A DNA stretch of 5,858 nucleotides from Paracoccaceae bacterium (GTDB lineage Bacteria; Pseudomonadota; Alphaproteobacteria; Rhodobacterales; Rhodobacteraceae), in assembly GCA_902525995.1 (NCBI GenBank), contig CABZJG010000117.1, positions 1 to 5,858 on the forward strand, in the 5' to 3' direction. A model generated the notes under the pieces. The model was not told the origin of the DNA. It searched no databases and worked only from the letters and a program-made list of their open reading frames with translations. Both the position numbers and the translations under genes were made by a program. Positions 1 to 4,934 of the stretch are shown here, piece after piece; position 1 is the first letter of the stretch; every line of letters begins with the position of its first letter.

Positions 1-447
1 TTTGGCTTTTTGAATTATGGGATTATGACGCCTATGATGCCCTACCATAAGCGGTACGTCTGATTCTTCGGAGAGTTGAACTAACGATTGTGCTTCGCGA
101 GCCGAGGTGGCCAGAGGCTTCTCGACCATAACCGGAATTTTCTTTTTGATACATTCCAAACCCTGATCGACGTGTAATAATGTAGGCGTTGCAATAATAA
201 TTCCGTCTGGACTTTCATCAGCGTGCATATCACTGAGTGTTTCATACCATGGTAGACCAAGAGATCGGGCATACTCACGACCATCCGAACTTGGATCAAC
301 CACAGCAACAAGATCAGCATGATCTACGTGACCTATGGCCTCTGCATGACGCTTCCCAACAAGCCCCATGCCAACGATCGCTAAGCCGGTCTTCACGTGT
401 TTAACGGTTCTTTTTGATTGTGAATTTGACTGCACGGCTTCTACCAT
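1..447 (-). CDS. Gfo/Idh/MocA-family NAD(P)-dependent oxidoreductase, N-terminal 149 residues (3' end beyond window)
   Basis: The frame is open from an ATG at 447 to the window edge, giving 149 residues. After about 18 poorly conserved residues comes a Rossmann fold with the dinucleotide-binding loop GMGLVGKRHAEAI (residues 26-38) and an acidic strand end, VVDPS (49-53). The family signature EKP is in VMVEKPLATS (106-115), whose Lys is normally catalytic, followed by GHHRRHNP (136-143). Such enzymes oxidise or reduce hydroxyl groups on sugars, inositols or sugar acids in the cytosol. The substrate cannot be told because the C-terminal substrate-binding domain lies outside the window. The ribosome-binding site is weak (GGATGA, about 10 bases upstream). 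The gene diverges from the FadR-type regulator and may be controlled by it. An ORF at 81-320 on the same strand is a shadow in another frame. Family assignment is sure; specific role unknown. Confidence 0.9.
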   Translation of the reverse strand, partial: MVEAVQSNSQSKRTVKHVKTGLAIVGMGLVGKRHAEAIGHVDHADLVAVVDPSSDGREYARSLGLPWYETLSDMHADESPDGIIIATPTLLHVDQGLECIKKKIPVMVEKPLATSAREAQSLVQLSEESDVPLMVGHHRRHNPIIQKAK

Positions 448-595
448 TATTTTTCATCCAAGTGTGTGTCATCTGGAAGAGCGTTGGGGCATCTCGAACA
501 GAATCTGATGAACGACATAGACCCGTAGACCCTAAAACGTAAAACTGACATTGACAAGAATATATGGTGATTTAATTTTTAACATATGAAACAGT

Positions 596-625
596 TTGTT
601 GATATATCTCTGATAAAGTGATAAT
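596..625 (+). promoter_or_regulatory. Candidate sigma-70 promoter of the FadR-type regulator gene
   Basis: The -35 box is TTGTTG (596-601, 4 of 6 consensus bases). An 18-base spacer is followed by GATAAT (620-625, 5 of 6). The start of transcription would fall near 632, leaving a leader of about 30 bases before the ATG at 663. The odd dyad AAAC-A-GTTT (589-597) overlaps the -35 box. Prediction by eye only. Confidence 0.4.
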
Positions 626-648
626 TCTTTGTAAACTATAGAAACATC

Positions 649-654
649 AGGTGA
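649..654 (+). promoter_or_regulatory. Shine-Dalgarno AGGTGA that sets the FadR-type regulator start at 663
   Basis: AGGTGA lies 8 bases before the ATG at 663. The in-frame GTG at 651 overlaps this motif, so it is better read as part of the ribosome-binding site than as the start codon. Confidence 0.6.
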
Positions 655-662
655 AACTTCAT

Positions 663-1316
663 ATGGCCAAACATCAGAATACGGTCGGCACCTCTACCTA
701 TGAAAAAATAAAAAGAGATATCATTTATGGTGCTTTGGCTCCGGGCGTTAAGCTTAAGCTAGATACGCTAAAGCACCGCTATGCTGCCAGCGTTTCAACA
801 TTGAGAGAAACTTTAAACAGACTGGCAAGTGAGGGGTTCGTTGCAGCAGAAGAGCAGCGGGGGTTTTTCGTCACTCCTGTGTCGCGTGAAGATATGATCG
901 AAATCACCAATTTACGGATTTTGTTGGAGTGCCATGCTTTGGCAATATCAGTCCAGAACGGTGATACAGATTGGGAAGGTAATCTCGTCGCCGCACATCA
1001 TAAATTACACCTGATGGAAAAGCGAATGCTAGCAGGGGACGATTCAGAGAAAGAAACTTGGAAACGCTATGACTGGGAATTCCATCAGGCTTTGATCCAA
1101 GCGTGTAACTCTAGAAACCTGTTAAGTTTGCATGCAACAATTTACGATAAGTATCTGCGTTATCAAATGCTGGTTCTTACCTACCGGGGAGAAGAGGCGG
1201 TAAAGGAACATAAAAATATATTTGAAGCGGCGTTGGAGCGCGACTCAGCCAGTGCTGTCAAGCAGCTCGAAGATCATATTCGACGAGGCGTTGAGCACAC
1301 GCTTGCTGTTATGTGA
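663..1316 (+). CDS. GntR-family transcriptional regulator, FadR subfamily (FCD ligand domain)
   Basis: The protein has 217 residues from the ATG at 663, chosen for the well-spaced AGGTGA; the upstream GTG at 651 would add four residues. Residues 10-73 form a GntR winged helix: YEKIKRDIIYGALAPG, then a recognition helix SVSTLRETLNRLASEG and a wing RGFFVTP. Residues about 78-212 are an all-helical FCD domain. The usual metal and carboxylate ligands are visible as D137-x3-H141 (YDWEFHQAL), H183 (KEHKNIF) and H205 (DHIRRG), so an organic-acid-type effector is likely by family analogy. It should act as a cytosolic DNA-binding dimer. It diverges from the Gfo/Idh oxidoreductase and converges on the UxaA-type lyase operon, which makes one or both likely targets, along with its own promoter. 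Subfamily is confident; effector is unknown. Confidence 0.92.
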   Translation: MAKHQNTVGTSTYEKIKRDIIYGALAPGVKLKLDTLKHRYAASVSTLRETLNRLASEGFVAAEEQRGFFVTPVSREDMIEITNLRILLECHALAISVQNGDTDWEGNLVAAHHKLHLMEKRMLAGDDSEKETWKRYDWEFHQALIQACNSRNLLSLHATIYDKYLRYQMLVLTYRGEEAVKEHKNIFEAALERDSASAVKQLEDHIRRGVEHTLAVM

Positions 1317-1331
1317 TGTAAGTTTATGAAA

Positions 1332-1365
1332 ATGGCCCGGCAACCACTTACAATTGCCGGGCCAT
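1332..1365. terminator. Hairpin between convergent genes, probable bidirectional terminator
   Basis: A perfect 12-bp GC-rich stem (ATGGCCCGGCAA at 1332-1343, TTGCCGGGCCAT at 1354-1365) closes a 10-base loop. It sits 15 bases after the FadR-type gene stop and 34 bases from the lyase gene end, where the two transcripts converge. Neither side has a long uninterrupted T run; the plus side continues into AT-rich sequence. It is therefore a strong hairpin but not a textbook intrinsic terminator. Confidence 0.7.
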
Positions 1366-1399
1366 ATCTAGAAAATTTGATTGATCAACTAAACTTAAA

Positions 1400-2581
1400 T
1401 TAAGCTGAACGATAGAGCTTAGTCATCGAAAACTCACGGTGACCTAAGGCTTCGGCTGCAGTAAGACGTCCATTTGCAGTCCGCCTGATCATTTCAATCA
1501 AACTGTCACCTGCTTGGTCAATTGTCATTTCCCGTGTCAAAACGCCTGTGACATCGACATCAATATGCTCTGCCATAGTGCGCAGGGTGCGTGGGTTACC
1601 GGAAATCTTGATCACCGGAACAATAGGGTTGCCTACCACATTGCCTTGGCCTGTCGGGAAGGTATGGATAACATAGCCACCGGCAGCCATGAGTGTCACA
1701 CACTCTGCCGCGGCTGAAGAGCTATCCATAAAATATAGACCCGGGCCTTTTTCAGGTGCTTCTGCTGGCCCCATCGCATCAATATAAGTCGAAGTACGAC
1801 CAATTTTTTCAAGATTGCCCAGAGCCTTTTCTTCGATGGTTGTTAAGCCGCCAAGTATATTCCCTTTGGTCGGCTGGCTGTCAGACAAATCATCAGTTTG
1901 ATGCGCAAAAATAACATCGTCCTGATAGGCCTGCCAGATTTGCTTGAACTTAGCAGCGGCCTCTGGATTAGCAGCACGCTTTTCGCAAATATGCTCGGCG
2001 CCCGTAATTTCGGACGTCTCCCCAAAGCAGCCATAAAGCCCGTGTGGAAGAAGTTTGTCGTACATATTTCCAACAGTGGGGCAGGATGACAAACCTGTAG
2101 TGGTATCGCTTTCTCCACATTTTGTAGAAACCCAAAGTTCAGAAAGGCCGCACTCTTCTTTTTGAAGTTCGGATGCCCAATGAACAAATTCCTTGGCTTT
2201 CCAGCTGGCTTGCCGAATGGTTTCGAAATCACCTTTTTGTTCGATCGAAAACCCTTCAACAGGCTTGCCGGTTTTGGCGATACCATCGACGATAACTTTG
2301 GTCCATTCGGGCTCAATACCAATCACAATAACAGCTGCTACATTCGGGTTTGCGCCAGTTCCAATGATAGTGCGAAAATGCAGATCAAGATCTTCGCCAA
2401 ATTGCAAGCGCCCGTAGGCATGTGGAAGAGCCATTGTTCCTTTGACATTATTGGCAACAGCTTCGCAGGCCGCATTGGAAATGTCATCAACTGGAAGAAT
2501 CACAACGTGGTTCCGAACCCCTACGCGGCCATTTTCGCGGCGCCATGCGTTGATTGATTGATTGGAAAAGTCTAGTGCCAT
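1400..2581 (-). CDS. UxaA-family lyase, large catalytic subunit (SuyB-like sulfolactate sulfo-lyase or altronate/galactarate dehydratase type)
   Basis: This 393-residue protein corresponds to the second and C-terminal domains of altronate/galactarate dehydratases, without their N-terminal SAF domain, which is encoded just upstream. Visible landmarks are WRRENGRVGVRNHVVILP (13-30), KCGESDTTTGL (154-164), GCFGETSEITGAEHICE (184-200) and KGPGLYFMDSSSAAAE near 280. A C-terminal HTFPTGQGNVVGNP follows, and the tail reads EALGHREFSMTKLYRSA. Cys155, Cys185, His197 and Cys199 are candidate metal-site residues. The family eliminates water, or sulfite in SuyAB, from 2-hydroxy acids in the cytosol. I chose the ATG at 2581 because GGTGG lies 8 bases upstream; a GTG at 2593 would overlap the upstream stop. 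The separate small subunit and the serine-rich FMDSSSAAAE stretch look SuyB-like to me. That is recollection of family members, not an alignment, so the substrate is open. Confidence 0.88.
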   Translation of the reverse strand: MALDFSNQSINAWRRENGRVGVRNHVVILPVDDISNAACEAVANNVKGTMALPHAYGRLQFGEDLDLHFRTIIGTGANPNVAAVIVIGIEPEWTKVIVDGIAKTGKPVEGFSIEQKGDFETIRQASWKAKEFVHWASELQKEECGLSELWVSTKCGESDTTTGLSSCPTVGNMYDKLLPHGLYGCFGETSEITGAEHICEKRAANPEAAAKFKQIWQAYQDDVIFAHQTDDLSDSQPTKGNILGGLTTIEEKALGNLEKIGRTSTYIDAMGPAEAPEKGPGLYFMDSSSAAAECVTLMAAGGYVIHTFPTGQGNVVGNPIVPVIKISGNPRTLRTMAEHIDVDVTGVLTREMTIDQAGDSLIEMIRRTANGRLTAAEALGHREFSMTKLYRSA

Positions 2582-2586
2582 TGGAG

Positions 2587-2874
2587 CTACCACCGTTTTG
2601 TTTTGCAGTTATGAGTATGTAAATGATCGCCCACCTCCGCAGAACCAACCATTTTTCCGATATCTTCACCGTATTTGAAAACAGTGTCGCCTTCTTTCAA
2701 AGGCTTAAGTGCCACTTTATGCCCAATTGGAATGTCTGCATTTGCGGTAAGCTTAAAGTCAGAATTATCATGCGTAACCACACATAACATTTCTGTTCCA
2801 GCCGTCAGGCCTTCAACGACTACGACACCTACATTGTCTTTGTGGTCATGGACCAACAGTTGAGGAATTGCCAA
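2587..2874 (-). CDS. SAF-domain small subunit of the UxaA-family lyase (SuyA-like)
   Basis: The protein has 95 residues and is essentially one SAF domain, equivalent to the N-terminus of UxaA or GarD. Motifs are LVHDHKDNVGVVVVEGLTAG (7-26), IGHKVAL (50-56), KYGEDIGK (67-74) and HLHTHN (84-89), ending in KTKRW. The start is TTG at 2874, preceded by AAGGAG with 7 bases of spacing. An in-frame ATG at 2910 would add 12 residues (MLVNQNTSRSDI) unlike the family and would bury that Shine-Dalgarno. The stop is 5 bases before the large-subunit ATG, so the two are one operon and should make a complex. SAF domains of this family are thought to contribute to substrate or metal binding. The short, separate form fits (2R)-sulfolactate sulfo-lyase alpha subunit, with altronate dehydratase small subunit as the main alternative. 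Confidence 0.88.
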   Translation of the reverse strand: MAIPQLLVHDHKDNVGVVVVEGLTAGTEMLCVVTHDNSDFKLTANADIPIGHKVALKPLKEGDTVFKYGEDIGKMVGSAEVGDHLHTHNCKTKRW

Positions 2875-2881
2875 AATATCA

Positions 2882-2887
2882 CTCCTT
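2882..2887 (-). promoter_or_regulatory. Shine-Dalgarno AAGGAG that sets a TTG start for the SAF subunit
   Basis: On the minus strand AAGGAG is followed by 7 bases and TTG-GCA-ATT. This near-perfect site selects TTG at 2874 over the ATG at 2910, which has no comparable site upstream. Confidence 0.75.
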
Positions 2888-2916
2888 GATGTATTTTGAT
2901 TGACTAACATCTATTG

Positions 2917-2931
2917 ATATCACACTGATAT
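2917..2931. promoter_or_regulatory. Operator-like inverted repeat ATATCA-CAC-TGATAT
   Basis: Two 6-base arms pair perfectly around a 3-base centre. The dyad lies between the -35 and -10 boxes of the proposed rightward promoter and overlaps the -10 of the leftward one, which is typical for a repressor site. It overlaps a TGATAT direct repeat of 11-bp period. Which GntR protein binds it is not shown. Confidence 0.4.
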
Positions 2932-2949
2932 ATTCTTATACAAGATCTA

Positions 2950-2964
2950 AAGAATTGAATTCTT
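2950..2964. promoter_or_regulatory. Operator-like inverted repeat AAGAATT-G-AATTCTT
   Basis: A perfect 7+1+7 dyad is centred at 2957, 33 bp (about three helical turns) from the dyad centred at 2924. It would overlap the transcription start of the HutC-type gene if the proposed promoter is right. It does not match the GT-N-TA-N-AC core reported for many HutC operators, so its ligand is uncertain. Confidence 0.4.
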
Positions 2965-3010
2965 GAAGGTCAGTCAGGATCATGTATTTTGTTCATCAAA
3001 AAGAGGTCGA

Positions 3011-3733
3011 ATGAGCAGTTTATCCGAACAAGCTTTACCGCTCTACCAGCGGGTACATGACGCCGTTATGGCACGCATTGTTTCAGGTGATCTGACGCCG
3101 GGTGCAATGTTGCCAAGCGAATTTGATCTGGCTGCACAATATAGCGTGAGCCAAGGCACCGCGCGAAAAGCTCTAAACAAGCTTGAGCAATCTGGTCTGG
3201 TTGAAAGGCATCAGGGCAAAGGGACATTTGTTGCGACTACCACTCCGGAAACATCCTTATTTCACTTTTTCCGCCTGCGTCATCAAGATGAATCTCAGGC
3301 AATCCCTCAGCCATTTTCTGAAACTATTCGAAGACGGGCCGCAAACGCCAAAGAGGCGCAAGTCTTAAGTTTGGAAGCCCGCGGCGCAGTATTTGAAATT
3401 GCTCGGGTGAGGTGCATCAAAAAAACAAAGGTTTGTCATGAAACTTCTGTCCTAAATGCCGATCTTTTTCCGGGTTTGAAAGAACGTAGCCCACTGCCGA
3501 ATGCATTATACCCTCTTTATCAACGCAGTTATGGGGTCACTATTGTGCGTGCAGATGAGCAATTAAGAGCGATGGAAGCAACATCCAGTATCGCAAATAT
3601 GCTGGCGGTGTCTGAAGCTACCCCCGTATTGGAGGTTGAGCGAAGGGCATTTGATATTGTTGGAAGAGTCGTTGAACTGCGGTTCAGCTTTTACCTAACT
3701 TCCCAACTGCATTATTCAGTTTCTTTGAGATAA
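3011..3733 (+). CDS. GntR-family transcriptional regulator, HutC subfamily (UTRA ligand domain)
   Basis: The protein has 240 residues from the ATG at 3011, which follows AAGAGG at 3001-3006 with a short 4-base gap. An in-frame TTG at 2963 would add 16 non-conserved residues and run the coding sequence into the dyad at 2950-2964. Residues 8-74 are a classic GntR winged helix: LYQRVHDAVMARIVSGDLTPG, LPSEFDLAAQYSVSQGTARK, and a wing RHQGKGTFV. Residues about 95-235 form a UTRA effector domain, including the ending FDIVGRVVELRFSFYLTSQLHYSV. Such proteins are cytosolic dimeric repressors relieved by a pathway metabolite. It diverges from the lyase operon, so that operon and its own gene are the likely targets. 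It belongs to a different GntR subfamily from the regulator at 663-1316, so two signals may feed into the locus. The inducer is unknown. Confidence 0.92.
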   Translation: MSSLSEQALPLYQRVHDAVMARIVSGDLTPGAMLPSEFDLAAQYSVSQGTARKALNKLEQSGLVERHQGKGTFVATTTPETSLFHFFRLRHQDESQAIPQPFSETIRRRAANAKEAQVLSLEARGAVFEIARVRCIKKTKVCHETSVLNADLFPGLKERSPLPNALYPLYQRSYGVTIVRADEQLRAMEATSSIANMLAVSEATPVLEVERRAFDIVGRVVELRFSFYLTSQLHYSVSLR

Positions 3734-3746
3734 CCTTTTGAAATTG

Positions 3747-3798
3747 GCAGGATATTGGAATAATGGGTTCGGTGAAACTTTTTTGACCGAAAGCCTGC
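3747..3798. terminator. Weak hairpin region between convergent genes, possible terminator
   Basis: TTCGGT (3768-3773) and ACCGAA (3786-3791) form a 6-bp stem around a 12-base loop containing T6. An outer GCAGG/CCTGC pair (3747-3751 with 3794-3798) could enclose it. This lies between the convergent ends of the HutC-type gene and the small gene at 3816. The structure has large internal loops and no T tract after it, so support is low. Confidence 0.2.
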
Positions 3799-3815
3799 GC
3801 TAAATTCTAATAGGA

Positions 3816-3986
3816 TCAAACACCTTGTGGTCTTTTCATATCGGGCCTTGAAGACATAAACTTGAACTTTTCATGCAGTTGCAAAATGATGAGCTCTCTT
3901 TGAGAAAGACCATAAGGATCGATTTCAAACTTGGATTGAAGCTCAGGGTTTCCCCAAATAATCTGAATAACTTCACTGTCTGTCAT
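3816..3986 (-). CDS. Small hypothetical protein, 56 residues
   Basis: I do not recognise this protein. The ATG at 3986 is preceded by GAGGAG with 9 bases of spacing, a good ribosome-binding site; the longer reading to an ATG at 4040 would add 18 residues and place that site inside the gene. The product begins MTDSEVIQIIWGNPELQSKF and contains SQRELIILQLHEKFKF. It looks soluble and largely helical, with a basic tail (SRPDMKRPQGV), and has no signal peptide, membrane segment or cysteine. It lies 108 bases downstream of the TPR gene on the same strand and could be cotranscribed with it or have its own promoter. The good ribosome-binding site argues that it is real, but its function cannot be inferred. 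Confidence 0.5.
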   Translation of the reverse strand: MTDSEVIQIIWGNPELQSKFEIDPYGLSQRELIILQLHEKFKFMSSRPDMKRPQGV

Positions 3987-4048
3987 ACTAAACATCTCCT
4001 CTGCTAGTAAAACGGCAGAAGAATTAAATAGTTTACCCAAACAGGTCC

Positions 4049-4089
4049 AAAAAATTATAGTTAGACGGGCCGCTAAAAAATTAGTCTAA
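4049..4089 (-). terminator. Possible intrinsic terminator after the TPR gene
   Basis: Reading leftward, TTAGAC (complement of 4084-4089) and GTCTAA (complement of 4061-4066) form a 6-bp stem over a 17-base loop. A T6 run follows at the complement of 4049-4054, after six intervening bases. The loop is long and the stem is AT-rich, so this is only a candidate. Confidence 0.25.
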
Positions 4090-4094
4090 GACAC

Positions 4095-4898
4095 TCATTT
4101 ATCCCAAATCATTGCAAAACCTTCGAGTAAATAGTCCTCGCAAATTGTGGGTGTGACCTTGCGATAATCATCTAGGCTTTCAATTTCTGGTCGTGCCTTT
4201 CTAAACTTTTCCAAATAGGCGCTTGCGTCGGATAAATTACCAAGATGTGCGGAAATACTGGCTCTAAATCCATCAAGCCGGCTATGATGTTTCCGGTCGC
4301 TTAAAATATTAGACCAATTCATGGCTTCTTCTGAGTTTCGCATAGCCATGTATAAAATCGGGAAAAACCCTTCATACCCAGAACGTTCTATCGGGTTTAA
4401 CTCAATGGCTCTTTTGATAAGTGCTTCGGATTCTTCGTAGCGGCCCTCATTGATAATCGCCAAGCCATAATCAAAATTGGTTTCCGCATGACTTGGGTTT
4501 AAATCAAGGGCTTCTTTCGCGTATTTAACCCTTTGTACAAAATCCTTTTTCAAATTGAAGGATCTGCTGTACGAAATGACGGCTTCAGGGTTGTTTCGAT
4601 CAAGAGCATAAGATTTCTCTGCAAGACTATGGAAAAGCGCCTCATTCTCTTGTCTATTTGAACTAAATTCAGGGTTGAAAACACGCCCATACATAAGCCG
4701 ACATTTGAGAACATAAGCGTCACAAAGCAACGGATCCTTTGCAATTGCTTCATCGCACAGCTCCATAATAGAGTCTGCCATTTCATCAAAAAAATCTTGG
4801 GGTCGCCCCTGATTGTATATTGAAAGAGCTTTAAGATAGCTATCCCATGCGGAAAAAGAAGTCCTCGGTTTGGACTGAACACGTTCTTGCTCTTTCAT
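4095..4898 (-). CDS. TPR-repeat protein; C-terminal part of an interrupted adenylate cyclase/TolB-like/TPR protein
   Basis: If translated from the ATG at 4898 this gives 267 residues. It contains several TPR-like helix pairs, clearest around YALDRNNPEAVISYSRSF, AKEALDLNPSHAETNFDYGL and SEALIKRAIELNPIERSGY. The segment SFSAWDSYLKALSIYNQGR matches the place where cyclase-TolB-TPR proteins enter their TPR domain. Its frame is the same as that of the cyclase, separated only by a TAA at 4932-4934 and 11 codons (EVAALITPALK), which also fit the family linker. There is no convincing Shine-Dalgarno before 4898, so independent translation is doubtful. TPRs usually mediate protein contacts and may sense or scaffold. 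Best read as the downstream half of a broken gene, though a natural split or stop-codon readthrough is possible. Confidence 0.75.
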   Translation of the reverse strand: MKEQERVQSKPRTSFSAWDSYLKALSIYNQGRPQDFFDEMADSIMELCDEAIAKDPLLCDAYVLKCRLMYGRVFNPEFSSNRQENEALFHSLAEKSYALDRNNPEAVISYSRSFNLKKDFVQRVKYAKEALDLNPSHAETNFDYGLAIINEGRYEESEALIKRAIELNPIERSGYEGFFPILYMAMRNSEEAMNWSNILSDRKHHSRLDGFRASISAHLGNLSDASAYLEKFRKARPEIESLDDYRKVTPTICEDYLLEGFAMIWDK

Positions 4899-4931
4899 CT
4901 TTAAAGCGGGTGTTATGAGCGCTGCAACTTC

Positions 4932-4934
4932 TTA
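4932..4934 (-). other. In-frame TAA stop splitting a cyclase-TolB-TPR reading frame
   Basis: The whole stretch from 5858 to 4095 is one frame of 588 codons, open except for this TAA and the terminal stop. The sequence reads FEVQDEVS-stop-EVAALITPALK-MKEQERV. A single C-to-T change from CAA (Gln) would explain it, giving DEVSQEVAAL, close to the family's usual DEVA-xx-VAAL linker. The stop falls exactly between the TolB-like and TPR modules. Confidence 0.8.

Larger units (their letters stand above)
448..662. promoter_or_regulatory. Divergent intergenic regulatory region between the oxidoreductase and the FadR-type regulator
   Basis: These 215 bases hold no credible gene. The half near the regulator is AT-rich and carries a fair rightward promoter, TTGTTG at 596-601, an 18-base spacer, and GATAAT at 620-625. 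A TTGATAT-N5-TGATAA element lies at 599-616 inside that promoter. TTGT-AA-ACTA at 629-638 resembles the TNGT-N-ACNA pattern known for FadR-subfamily operators. A 7-base direct repeat, TAGACCC, occurs at 518-524 and 526-532. A leftward promoter must exist for the oxidoreductase, but I see only a weak candidate (TTGTCA, complement of 552-557, without a good -10). Confidence 0.5.
2875..3010. promoter_or_regulatory. Divergent promoter/operator region between lyase operon and HutC-type regulator
   Basis: Both directions have promoter-like boxes that overlap. Rightward: TTGATA (2914-2919), a 17-base spacer, TATACA (2937-2942). Leftward: TTGTAT (complement of 2938-2943), an 18-base spacer, TATCAA (complement of 2914-2919). 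Two perfect odd dyads lie on or next to them, at 2917-2931 and 2950-2964. A regulator bound here could control both transcripts at once. Box assignments are by eye. Confidence 0.5.

Noticed and set aside
81..320. 79-codon minus-strand ORF
   Set aside because: It is out of frame with the Gfo/Idh oxidoreductase on the same strand, whose frame carries clear Rossmann and EKP motifs across this stretch.
518..532. Tandem TAGACCC repeat with 8-base period
   Set aside because: Only two short copies without symmetry; not enough to call a repeat element or operator.
1514..1717. Plus-strand ORF opposite the lyase large subunit
   Set aside because: Antisense shadow of a well-conserved coding region; no recognisable protein features.
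1843..2322. 159-codon minus-strand ORF in an alternative frame
   Set aside because: Overlaps the UxaA-family gene on the same strand; the composition looks like a frame shadow and lacks domains.
2162..2557. 131-codon plus-strand ORF, and a shorter one at 2193-2417
   Set aside because: Both are antisense to the conserved N-terminal half of the lyase gene, with no ribosome-binding site or family resemblance noticed.
2963..3010. TTG start 16 codons upstream for the HutC-type regulator
   Set aside because: The extension has no family character and overlaps the dyad at 2950-2964; the ATG at 3011 has AAGAGG upstream and gives the usual length.
4550..4882. 110-codon minus-strand ORF within the TPR region
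   Set aside because: Alternative-frame shadow of the TPR reading frame, which shows real repeats.
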